Positions 1-5,481 of a stretch of 9,244 nt of DNA are shown here, in pieces. The notes below the pieces were generated by a model. It was not told the origin of the DNA and did no database searches. It was given only the letters and a program-made list of their open reading frames with translations. Origin of the DNA: Caccousia sp900752115 (GTDB lineage Bacteria > Bacillota > Clostridia > Oscillospirales > Acutalibacteraceae); contig CABRNB010000106.1 in assembly GCA_902472225.1 (NCBI GenBank), positions 1 through 9,244 on the forward strand. The letters are read 5' to 3'. Positions within the stretch are counted from its first letter, which is position 1; each line of letters begins with the position of its first letter. The position numbers and the translations under genes are program-made.

Positions 1-260
1 AATACACCTCACAAGCATATTTCAACCTGATTCAACAATACGGTATTACGCCTTCAATGTCAAGACGCGGAAACCCGTATGACAACGCAATGGCGGAAAA
101 TTTCTTTTCTATCCTCAAAACGGAGTGTATTTACCGCCACAAACCGGCGACCTTCTCTGAAGCCGATGAGATGATTGACCGTTACATCCATTTTTACAAT
201 CACGAGCGCATCCAAAGCAAAACAGGAGTGCCGCCGCTCTCGCTGCGCCACTCCTGCTAG
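1..260 (+). CDS. IS3-family transposase OrfB, C-terminal fragment
   Basis: The reading frame is open from base 3 and ends at TAG 258-260. It reads YTSQAYFNLIQQYGI, then SMSRRGNPYDNAMAENFFS, then LKTECIYR, and finally YIHFYNHERIQSKTGVPPL. This is the end of the DDE integrase core of IS3-family OrfB. The Glu of the triad is the E in AMAENFF, just after the conserved DNA. The second Asp should lie a few residues before YTS, just outside the window. The NxxRIQ...G.PP motif near the end is also typical of the family. The protein cuts and joins IS ends during copy-out transposition. An ATG at 57 is internal and not the true start. Only the visible part can be judged, and it looks undamaged. Confidence 0.93.
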   Translation, partial: YTSQAYFNLIQQYGITPSMSRRGNPYDNAMAENFFSILKTECIYRHKPATFSEADEMIDRYIHFYNHERIQSKTGVPPLSLRHSC

Positions 261-292
261 AATTGAATATTCCTACTCAGGGGCTCTTTTTA

Positions 293-320
293 TGCTGTCT
301 GCACAATCTGGGGCGGTTCA
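293..320. repeat. Putative right terminal inverted repeat of the IS3-family element
   Basis: Read from the - strand this stretch begins TGAACCGCCCCAGATTGTGC. TGAAC followed by a C-rich run is a common opening of IS3-family terminal repeats. It lies shortly after the transposase stop, where the right repeat belongs. The inner limit is approximate because the left repeat is not in the window. Confidence 0.6.
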
Positions 321-375
321 GAAAACCGTTTCGCAGGGGGAGCTTTTTCTGTCTGTGCGGAAAAGGAAAATGCGC

Positions 376-864
376 TCAGCCCTCTCCGGCGTCTCCGCCC
401 GGAGCATCTGCTCCGGAAGCATCTGCTCCGGAAGCATTTGCTCCGGAAGCGTCTGTACCCGGTGCGTCTCCTCCGAGAGCGCCGCTGGCCTCGCTGCCGT
501 TTTCGCCGGAATCTTCTCCGGCCTCCACGCTCAGCGGTTCGTCCTGAGCACGCGGGAGCATCGCGGCACGCCTCGCCTCGGCCTGCTCGCGTTTGGCCTT
601 TTCGTCGGCTTCGCGGGAGCGCTTGGTCTCATCGTAATACACCTTGCACGCGAGAATCAAAGCAACCGCCGTAACGCCGCGCAGTACCCAGCCCCACACG
701 CCCTCAAAGAGCGCGCTTTCGGTGACGGTGTCGGCCAGCCACCAGAAGCCGAGCAAAATAAAAAAGCCGCCCAGGAAATAAAAAATCTTGTTTTCCTTTC
801 CGAAGCGGAACAGCAGGAGAAGTCCCACCGCAAACCACAATACCACATAGAGATAGCCTGTCAT
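376..864 (-). CDS. Small three-helix membrane protein with an Ala/Gly/Asp pentapeptide-repeat tail, function unknown
   Basis: This 162-residue protein belongs to no family I recognise. Three hydrophobic segments lie near residues 3-20, 25-45 and 55-74. They are followed by a charged, probably helical stretch (about 76-100, rich in K, R, E and A), and then an acidic, disordered-looking tail. The last 30 or so residues are five-residue units such as DASGA, NASGA and DAPGG. ATG 864 is supported by GGAGG at 872-876, seven bases upstream, and by a strong promoter at 905-934. The gene lies downstream of 992-1333 on the same strand, 127 bp away, so it may be read both from its own promoter and by read-through. 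I see no clear terminator before the IS end at 320. The frame is real by start signals and the hydrophobic pattern; the function is open. Confidence 0.75.
   Translation of the reverse strand: MTGYLYVVLWFAVGLLLLFRFGKENKIFYFLGGFFILLGFWWLADTVTESALFEGVWGWVLRGVTAVALILACKVYYDETKRSREADEKAKREQAEARRAAMLPRAQDEPLSVEAGEDSGENGSEASGALGGDAPGTDASGANASGADASGADAPGGDAGEG
389..478. repeat. 15-bp minisatellite, six imperfect units, in the tail of the small membrane protein
   Basis: Units of 15 bp start at 389, 404, 419, 434, 449 and 464. The unit is GCATCTGCTCCGGAA on the + strand. The units at 404 and 419 are identical and the one at 434 differs by one base. The outer units are more diverged. Because 15 is a multiple of three, unit gain or loss keeps the frame and only lengthens or shortens the pentapeptide tail. 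Confidence 0.9.
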
Positions 865-904
865 GCCAAAGCCTCCGTCTTCCGGACGCAGCCGGTTTTG
901 TACC

Positions 905-934
905 AGTATACCGCCCCGCGGGCGCGATTGTCAA
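905..934 (-). promoter_or_regulatory. Sigma-A-type promoter of the 376-864 gene
   Basis: On the - strand TTGACA (929-934) is followed after 18 bases by TATACT (905-910). The -35 is a perfect consensus and the -10 is near-perfect. It would start RNA near 898, about 35 bases before the ATG at 864. The spacer is very GC-rich. This implies the gene can be transcribed independently of its upstream neighbour. Confidence 0.75.
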
Positions 935-991
935 GCCGCCCGCACGGAAGAGCGCGCCGCGGAAGGAGGCCGCCGCAAAGGGGAAAATGCG

Positions 992-1333
992 TCAGGCGCA
1001 GCCGCGATCGGCAGAGGACGAGGGATACAGAACGGTCAGCGTCACCTTTCCGGCCGGGCCGGGACGCGAGACGCTTTTCGCCGCCCGGCGGGCCAGCGCG
1101 CGCTGCCTCCGGATTTTCTCCCGGTGCAGGCAAAACAGGCAGCAGACCGCGACCGCCGCCGAAAGCAGCGCTTCCGCCGCGATAAACAGCGAACTGCCTT
1201 CCCCCGCGGCCAGGCCGCCCAGCCCCATGGAAAAACACAGCACGCACAGTTTGGCTCCTTCGCCCCAGCGCGGACGGTACCATCCGTACAGCACTGCCGC
1301 AGCCGCAATTGTCAGCAGACCAATCCACATCAT
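992..1333 (-). CDS. Small hydrophobic membrane protein, function unknown
   Basis: This is a 113-residue protein I do not recognise. Hydrophobic stretches near residues 2-19, 27-45 and 50-68 suggest three membrane helices. The last ends in the cysteine-rich CCLFCLH, followed by a basic segment (REKIRRQRALARRAAK) that should stay in the cytoplasm. The tail is short and polar. The start is ATG 1333 (or the next codon, also ATG), with GGAGGGA at 1341-1347, seven bases upstream. The longer open frame over the same bases starting at 1349 has no such support and lacks the hydrophobic pattern. The gene has its own promoter within a repeated-motif region, so it is probably regulated. The neighbouring 376-864 gene is also a small membrane protein, and the two may act together, but that is a guess from position. 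Confidence 0.7.
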   Translation of the reverse strand: MMWIGLLTIAAAAVLYGWYRPRWGEGAKLCVLCFSMGLGGLAAGEGSSLFIAAEALLSAAVAVCCLFCLHREKIRRQRALARRAAKSVSRPGPAGKVTLTVLYPSSSADRGCA

Positions 1334-1355
1334 TACGTCGTCCCTCCAACCGTTT

Positions 1356-1456
1356 GTTCTATATCGTTCGATACTTTGTTCGTGTCTGACTCTATACTAG
1401 CACAAATGTTCTTGTTTTGCAAGCTTTTTTCGAACAAATATCGAACACTTGCGAAC
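1356..1456. promoter_or_regulatory. Possible operator: symmetric array of GTTCG/CGAAC half-sites around the promoter
   Basis: On the + strand GTTCT/GTTCG occurs at 1356, 1366 and 1378, and CGAAC occurs at 1431, 1442 and 1452. One further GTTCT lies at 1408. Starts are 10 to 12 bases apart within each flank, close to one helical turn. The flanks mirror each other around about 1406, in the middle of the promoter. The flanks also share GTTCGATA and TTTGTTCG as an imperfect inverted repeat (1366-1382 and 1431-1446). The half-sites resemble those of Gram-positive LexA, but the inward-facing CGAAC-N4-GTTCG form is absent. The binding protein is unknown. Confidence 0.5.
1394..1422 (-). promoter_or_regulatory. 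Promoter of the 992-1333 gene
   Basis: On the - strand TTGCAA (1417-1422) is separated by 17 bases from TAGTAT (1394-1399). RNA would start near 1387, leaving a leader of about 54 bases. Half-sites of the GTTCG/CGAAC type lie on both sides of this promoter, and one GAAC half-site falls in the spacer. Confidence 0.6.
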
Positions 1457-1467
1457 CGGATGGCCAG

Positions 1468-1514
1468 AAAAAAGCCGCCGGAGGCGAAACGGAATCCGTT
1501 CTGCCTCCGGCGGC
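1468..1514 (-). terminator. Intrinsic terminator of the 1582-5082 gene
   Basis: A perfect 12-bp stem, GCCGCCGGAGGC (1474-1485) with GCCTCCGGCGGC (1503-1514), is followed on the - strand by six T residues (1473-1468). The loop is itself a small palindrome, AACGGAATCCGTT. It lies 68 bases after the stop codon. An exact copy follows the other large gene. Confidence 0.93.
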
Positions 1515-1554
1515 TGAGCGCCGGGCCCGCGGGGCGCTCACAGGAGCGCTCCTG
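1515..1554. other. Structured 3' UTR of the 1582-5082 gene
   Basis: Between stop and terminator there is an 8-bp perfect inverted repeat, TGAGCGCC (1515-1522) with GGCGCTCA (1533-1540). Directly beside it is the 14-bp palindrome CAGGAGCGCTCCTG (1541-1554). Together with the terminator stem the RNA end would carry three adjacent hairpins. They could protect the message from 3' exonucleases; this role is inferred. Confidence 0.6.
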
Positions 1555-1581
1555 GGCCGGATGGAATTTTACGAAAGAATT

Positions 1582-4500
1582 TTACGCGATGGTCGCGACC
1601 GCGACAGGGGAGGCTTCTCCGTTGATGTAGAAGCCGCAGCCGTCGCCGACATTGCCGGCCGCGTATACCTTATAGAAGTAATCGCTGCCGATCTGGCCCG
1701 CGTACTCCACCGTGAAGCTCGCGGAGCCCGCCGCGAAGGACGGACGCTCGGAGGCGGTGAGGCGGAACTGGTAGGTTTCGCCCTTCTTCACGGTAAACGG
1801 AGCCGTCGTGTCGCTGATGACGCCCGTCGCGCTGCCGCCGACGGTGGCCGTCAGGAGGCGAACGCCGTTCACGGAGACGACCGTCGTGCTGCCTGCCGCG
1901 CCCTGCGCGTGGATCTTGAAGAAGAAGTCATTGCCCTCCTGCGAGGCAAACTCTACGCGGAAGTTCGCGTTGTCGACCGTCAGGAAGGGGATCGTGCCGT
2001 CGAGGCTCGTGATGCGGAACTGATACGTGCCGTTGACCGTCAGGTCGTTGGTCGTGTCGCTCACAAAGCCGCTGGACGCGCCGGGCTGCGTGGAATCGCT
2101 CGGCTCACCGGGCTCGGTCGGTACCGTCGGCAGAGCGGATCCGGCGGAGCCGCTTCCGGAGGAGCTGCCGCCGCCCGAGGGCTTGTCGTCGGGCTCTTCC
2201 TGAATGGTCAGACTGCCGTCGGGCGTCTTTTCAGCGGTTTCCCCGTTGGGGACGGTGAGCTCGGAGGATTCCTCCCGGCCGTTGCCCTGGGCCAGGTAAT
2301 AATTTCCGTCGTCCGCCTGATATGTCAGGTGGGCCGAATCCACCAGAACGTCCGTCGTGTTGCCGCTGATGGTGACCTGGAAGCTTCCGGTCGTATTTTC
2401 TGCAAACGGGCTGTCGTCATCCTCGAGAGGCCGGTTGCTGTCCGCCTGGCTGTCAACGCCCAGCGTAATGGACGTCAGGCCCTCCGCAAAGCTGCAGCCG
2501 GTGACGGTGAGGGAGTCGATGCTTGCTTCCCGGTTTCCTTCCGTCGCGATGTTGGGAACGCCGGAGTTTTCGCTGATATCGCTCTTTCCGCCGCGGGCCG
2601 CGACGCGGATGGCTGCTTTGTCGCCGGTTCCGTCAAACGAGGTGTCGCGAATCTCAATTTCCGCATCCTGAACCGCGCAGAGGTCGAGATCCATCACAAA
2701 ATCGGTTCCTGCATCCGCGTTGTCAAGGAAGGTGCAGTCGTCCACCAGAAGCGAGGCGGCGTTCGTGACGTGCATCGCCTGCTGGCTGTAATGCTGAACC
2801 GTGCAGTTTGTCATGGCAAGCTGCAGAGAGCTGACCTCGGCCAGTACTTTTTCACCGTCGCCGGAGTCAGCGCCGTAGTTCACGGACGAGACGGCGGGGG
2901 CGGCGGCATTCCCGCCCTCAAGCGTGAGGTTGCGCAGCGTCAGGGATACGGCGTCCGAATCGTTCGCAGAGGTTTCCGCGGTAATCGAACCGGAGAGCGT
3001 ATGAAGTCCGCCTTCAATGGTAAGGTCGGAGCCGAGCGCAACGGTGAGATCCTCTGTCACGTCCTGTGTCAGATAGACGGTGCCGTTCTTTTCCGCAACG
3101 GCGTCTGCGGCCGTCTCATACACCCGGACAGGGCTGGAAGCATCTTCAACCAGGCAGGCGGCGACGGTCTGGGTGTTTTCCTGCGGCTTGTTTCCGTTGA
3201 AAATGCTCGGATTATTCACTTCGGTTCCGCCGCTGGAAATCGTGCCGGTGTTTGTGAAATTATACAGGGTTCCCTGATGTACGGAATTGTGCACAAAACC
3301 GCCCGCGATGCCGACCGTGCCGCCGCTCGCGGAAACGTCTCCGCTGTTGGAGCAGTTCACCATGGTGACGTCTGCCTTGGAGCCGGAGGACGAGCCCCAG
3401 AACGCGCCGACGTTGTAGCAGCCCTGCACGTCCATGTGGTTGGAGCAGTTGATGAAATTGAACGCATCGGTTTCCCCGCCGGTCATAAAGCCGAACCAGC
3501 CGCCGCAATAGTAGCTGGCGTCGTTCTCATAGCGGCCGGAAACGGAGATGTTGCAGAACGTGCCGCTGCCGACCGCATTTCCCGCAATGGTTCCCATTAC
3601 GCCGGACTGGGTGTCGAGGCTGGCGTCCTCAAACGTGAGGTTGGAGAAATCGGCGTTTTCCGTCACGCTGAACAGGCCGAGATTCCCCGCGGCGCGTTCA
3701 ATGGTAAGGCCCTTGATCGTGTGGCCCCTGCCGTCGAAATGGCCGGAGAAGGCGACCGCGCAGTCAAAGCCGAGCGGGAGGAAGGAATAGCCGGAGAGAT
3801 CGAGATCCTCCGTGAGCACGATATCGCCGTGGAAGACGCCGTTCTGATCCGCGTTCTGCAGCATGACAAAGTGCAGAAGCTGCAGCTGCATGGGAGCGGA
3901 AATCTCATACGTTCCGGTTTCGCCCGCCTGCGGCAGGCCCGCAAAGGTTCCGCCCAGATCCACATAGCGGAAAAGGTTGCTCACAAAGCCGGAGCCGATC
4001 CCGGCGAAATCAATCGTACCGGCGCTGCACAGATAGCCTTCCAGACGGAGGACCGCGCCGTCCTCAAACGAGAGGGAGGCTCCCTTGTCCACGTACAGGC
4101 AGGCGGTCGGCGCGACAGTGAGATCGCCGGAGAGCGTGACGTCGCCCACAATATGGATATTGGATGTGCCGGATGTGTCTTCCAGCGCGGCGGCCAGCTC
4201 TTCGCCGGTGGAAACCTCCACCTCACGGCCCGCTGCTTCCACAACATAGAAAGCGCCGTTGCTGTTTGCGTAATATCCGGGCACGACGTAGTCGCTCGGA
4301 TCTACGCCGAAGGAGCCGCCCGTCACGGAGACCGTGCCGTCGCCGCCCTGAATGTTTACCTGCATGGAACGGAATTCGCCGCCCGAAATCACGGTGGTGC
4401 TTTCATCGGTTCCCAGGCCGTACCAGACGTCGGCCTGATGCTCGGCCTCAAAAACGCCGCCGGTGATCACCAGATCGCCGCGGTTATGGATGACGGCCGT

Positions 4501-5082
4501 GCCGTTGTCAAAGGAGGCAAACTCGCCCGTGGTGGTCAGCGTGCCGCCGTTGACGGTCAGCAGGCCGTTCTGGTTCCGGATAGCGTTGCCGCGCCAGCAG
4601 GAGATGCTGCCGCCGTCGATGGTCAGCGTGCCCTCCTGATTGCGGATGACGGCGGTGCATCCGTAGGTGCTGCTGCCGTTTTCCATGTTTTCAATAGAGC
4701 CGGTTTTTGCTTCGCTGCTGTCCGTGATGGTCAGCGTGCCCTCGTTGCGGATAACCTGTGCCGCGCCGTAGGTGCTGCCGTTGGTTTGCAGCTCGGCGGT
4801 GAGGCTGTATCCGTTGAGATCCAGAACGATGGTTTTTCCCTTGGGAATGGTTATACCGGTCTGAATGTCGCTGCCATCCTTTGGGGACAGTGTGCCGAAG
4901 TCCATGTTTTCTGTCAGTTGGATGACAGTTTCTCCGGAGGCCTGCAAAATCGCCTCCCGCAGGCTGCCGGAATCCTGTACCGGAACAACCGCTGTGCCGT
5001 CCGGCCCCTGTGCCGCGGCCGTGGAAAACGGCAGCATGAGCAGGCAGAGAGCCAGAAGCAGAGACACTACGTTCTTTTTCAT
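1582..5082 (-). CDS. Large secreted beta-helix protein with GLUG-like region and tandem C-terminal modules
   Basis: This protein has 1166 residues. The signal peptide MKKNVVSLLLALCLLMLPFS ends near AAA-QG. Residues ~28-270 carry short beta rungs (LDLNGYSLT, LTIDGGSIS, LTVNGGTLT, VISGGEF) closed by GGSFGVDPSDYVVPGYYANS. A second block follows. Residues ~440-610 have GHFDGRGHTIKGLTIE, GLFS, AGNAVG and GGWFG, which resemble GLUG-type repeats of adhesin-like proteins. A third rung block runs to ~960. Then come a Gly/Ser/Pro linker and, from ~1005, two related modules of about 80 residues starting FVSDTT and VISDTT. No LPXTG, SLH or membrane anchor is seen. ATG 5082 is chosen over an in-frame ATG at 5193 because it has AAGGAAG eight bases upstream and opens directly on the signal peptide. 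The tail is shared with 5482-8781. The likely role is an extracellular adhesin or glycan-binding protein; no catalytic site is evident. Confidence 0.88.
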   Translation of the reverse strand: MKKNVVSLLLALCLLMLPFSTAAAQGPDGTAVVPVQDSGSLREAILQASGETVIQLTENMDFGTLSPKDGSDIQTGITIPKGKTIVLDLNGYSLTAELQTNGSTYGAAQVIRNEGTLTITDSSEAKTGSIENMENGSSTYGCTAVIRNQEGTLTIDGGSISCWRGNAIRNQNGLLTVNGGTLTTTGEFASFDNGTAVIHNRGDLVITGGVFEAEHQADVWYGLGTDESTTVISGGEFRSMQVNIQGGDGTVSVTGGSFGVDPSDYVVPGYYANSNGAFYVVEAAGREVEVSTGEELAAALEDTSGTSNIHIVGDVTLSGDLTVAPTACLYVDKGASLSFEDGAVLRLEGYLCSAGTIDFAGIGSGFVSNLFRYVDLGGTFAGLPQAGETGTYEISAPMQLQLLHFVMLQNADQNGVFHGDIVLTEDLDLSGYSFLPLGFDCAVAFSGHFDGRGHTIKGLTIERAAGNLGLFSVTENADFSNLTFEDASLDTQSGVMGTIAGNAVGSGTFCNISVSGRYENDASYYCGGWFGFMTGGETDAFNFINCSNHMDVQGCYNVGAFWGSSSGSKADVTMVNCSNSGDVSASGGTVGIAGGFVHNSVHQGTLYNFTNTGTISSGGTEVNNPSIFNGNKPQENTQTVAACLVEDASSPVRVYETAADAVAEKNGTVYLTQDVTEDLTVALGSDLTIEGGLHTLSGSITAETSANDSDAVSLTLRNLTLEGGNAAAPAVSSVNYGADSGDGEKVLAEVSSLQLAMTNCTVQHYSQQAMHVTNAASLLVDDCTFLDNADAGTDFVMDLDLCAVQDAEIEIRDTSFDGTGDKAAIRVAARGGKSDISENSGVPNIATEGNREASIDSLTVTGCSFAEGLTSITLGVDSQADSNRPLEDDDSPFAENTTGSFQVTISGNTTDVLVDSAHLTYQADDGNYYLAQGNGREESSELTVPNGETAEKTPDGSLTIQEEPDDKPSGGGSSSGSGSAGSALPTVPTEPGEPSDSTQPGASSGFVSDTTNDLTVNGTYQFRITSLDGTIPFLTVDNANFRVEFASQEGNDFFFKIHAQGAAGSTTVVSVNGVRLLTATVGGSATGVISDTTAPFTVKKGETYQFRLTASERPSFAAGSASFTVEYAGQIGSDYFYKVYAAGNVGDGCGFYINGEASPVAVATIA

Positions 5083-5100
5083 AAAACGAGCTTCCTTTCC
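5083..5100 (-). promoter_or_regulatory. Ribosome binding site that fixes the start at 5082
   Basis: AAGGAAG at 5091-5097 on the - strand lies eight bases before ATG 5082. The signal peptide begins at this ATG. The 37 residues that an upstream start at 5193 would add are polar and look nothing like a leader, so they are untranslated. Confidence 0.7.
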
Positions 5101-5269
5101 CAATGCACCGTACGGACATCCGAAACCGCTTGTCCGGCTTGAATCCCCCGTACAGCGGGCGTCTGCGAAGGCGGAGAATTCCATGTGTTTCATTTCTTTC
5201 AGATATCCGGAGCATTGCCTTCTTTTTGGTCCTTTTCGATATGGCGGACAGCGGAAAAAGGCTGTTTTT

Positions 5270-5298
5270 ATTATGTATCAACAGGAAAAAAGATGCAA
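5270..5298 (-). promoter_or_regulatory. Promoter of the 1582-5082 gene
   Basis: On the - strand TTGCAT (5293-5298), a 17-base spacer and CATAAT (5270-5275) form a sigma-A-like promoter in an AT-rich patch. RNA would begin near 5263, giving a leader of about 180 bases. It lies between the terminator of the upstream gene (5368-5414) and this gene, so the two large genes are separate transcription units. The rest of the 5083-5367 gap shows no gene. Confidence 0.6.
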
Positions 5299-5367
5299 GA
5301 CACTTTTGCTCATTTTTCCATTTGTTTACAATCGCTTCCTTTTTTTGCCCAAAAGCCGCTTTTCGCC

Positions 5368-5414
5368 AAAAAAGCCGCCGGAGGCGAAACGGAATCCGTT
5401 CTGCCTCCGGCGGC
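5368..5414 (-). terminator. Intrinsic terminator of the 5482-8781 gene
   Basis: This is an exact copy of the terminator at 1468-1514. It has a 12-bp GC stem (5374-5385 with 5403-5414), a palindromic loop and six T residues on the - strand (5373-5368). It lies 68 bases after the stop at 5482. Confidence 0.93.
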
Positions 5415-5454
5415 TGAGCGCCGGGCCCGCGGGGCGCTCACAGGAGCGCTCCTG
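5415..5454. other. Structured 3' UTR of the 5482-8781 gene
   Basis: It has the same hairpins as at 1515-1554: TGAGCGCC with GGCGCTCA, then the palindrome CAGGAGCGCTCCTG (5441-5454). It is part of the duplicated cassette. Confidence 0.6.
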
Positions 5455-5481
5455 GGCCGGATGGAATTTTACGAAAGAATT

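Larger units (their letters stand above)
1..320 (+). mobile_element. Right end of an IS3-family insertion sequence (partial)
   Basis: This is the 3' part of an IS3-family element; the left end lies outside the window. It holds the transposase C-terminus and, about 30 to 60 bases after its stop, a terminal repeat ending GGGGCGGTTCA at 320. Read inward from the other strand this gives TGAACCGCCCC, and the TG...CA end form fits the family. The three bases after it (GAA, 321-323) would be the target duplication, but the other flank is not visible. The element sits 55 bp past the stop codon of the 376-864 gene and points toward it, so it arrived downstream of that gene. The end position is inferred without the matching left repeat. 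Confidence 0.75.
1468..2114. repeat. Direct repeat copy 1 (647 bp): shared tail cassette
   Basis: This copy matches 5368-6014 at 646 of 647 positions, in the same orientation and 3900 bp apart. It covers the last 177 codons of the 1582-5082 gene, its stop, 3' UTR and terminator. The only difference is base 2073 (T here, C at 5973), which makes Ser here and Gly in the other protein. Identity stops abruptly after the terminator T-tract on one side and inside the proline/serine-rich linker on the other. Confidence 0.98.

Noticed and set aside
389..478. A CRISPR-like array
   Set aside because: The units are contiguous 15-mers without spacers, lie inside a reading frame and encode pentapeptides.
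175..1185. A + strand open frame of 336 codons across the two small membrane genes
   Set aside because: It overlaps the transposase end and the IS border and has no plausible domains. The - strand frames have good ribosome sites, promoters and hydrophobic segments.
861..1349. A longer - strand frame overlapping 992-1333
   Set aside because: Its product is Arg/Gly-rich with no hydrophobic pattern. The GGAGGGA at 1341-1347 is well placed for the 1333 start.
1401..1415. A canonical LexA box in the promoter spacer
   Set aside because: On the - strand GAACATTTGTGC has only one good half; the second half should be GTTC. The region is reported as an unassigned operator instead.
1417..5142. A + strand open frame of about 1241 codons opposite the 1582-5082 gene
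   Set aside because: It is in codon register with the true gene, so it stays open simply because the sense strand avoids TTA, CTA and TCA codons. It starts at TTG with no ribosome site, its product is compositionally odd, and the other strand has a signal peptide, beta rungs, promoter and terminator.
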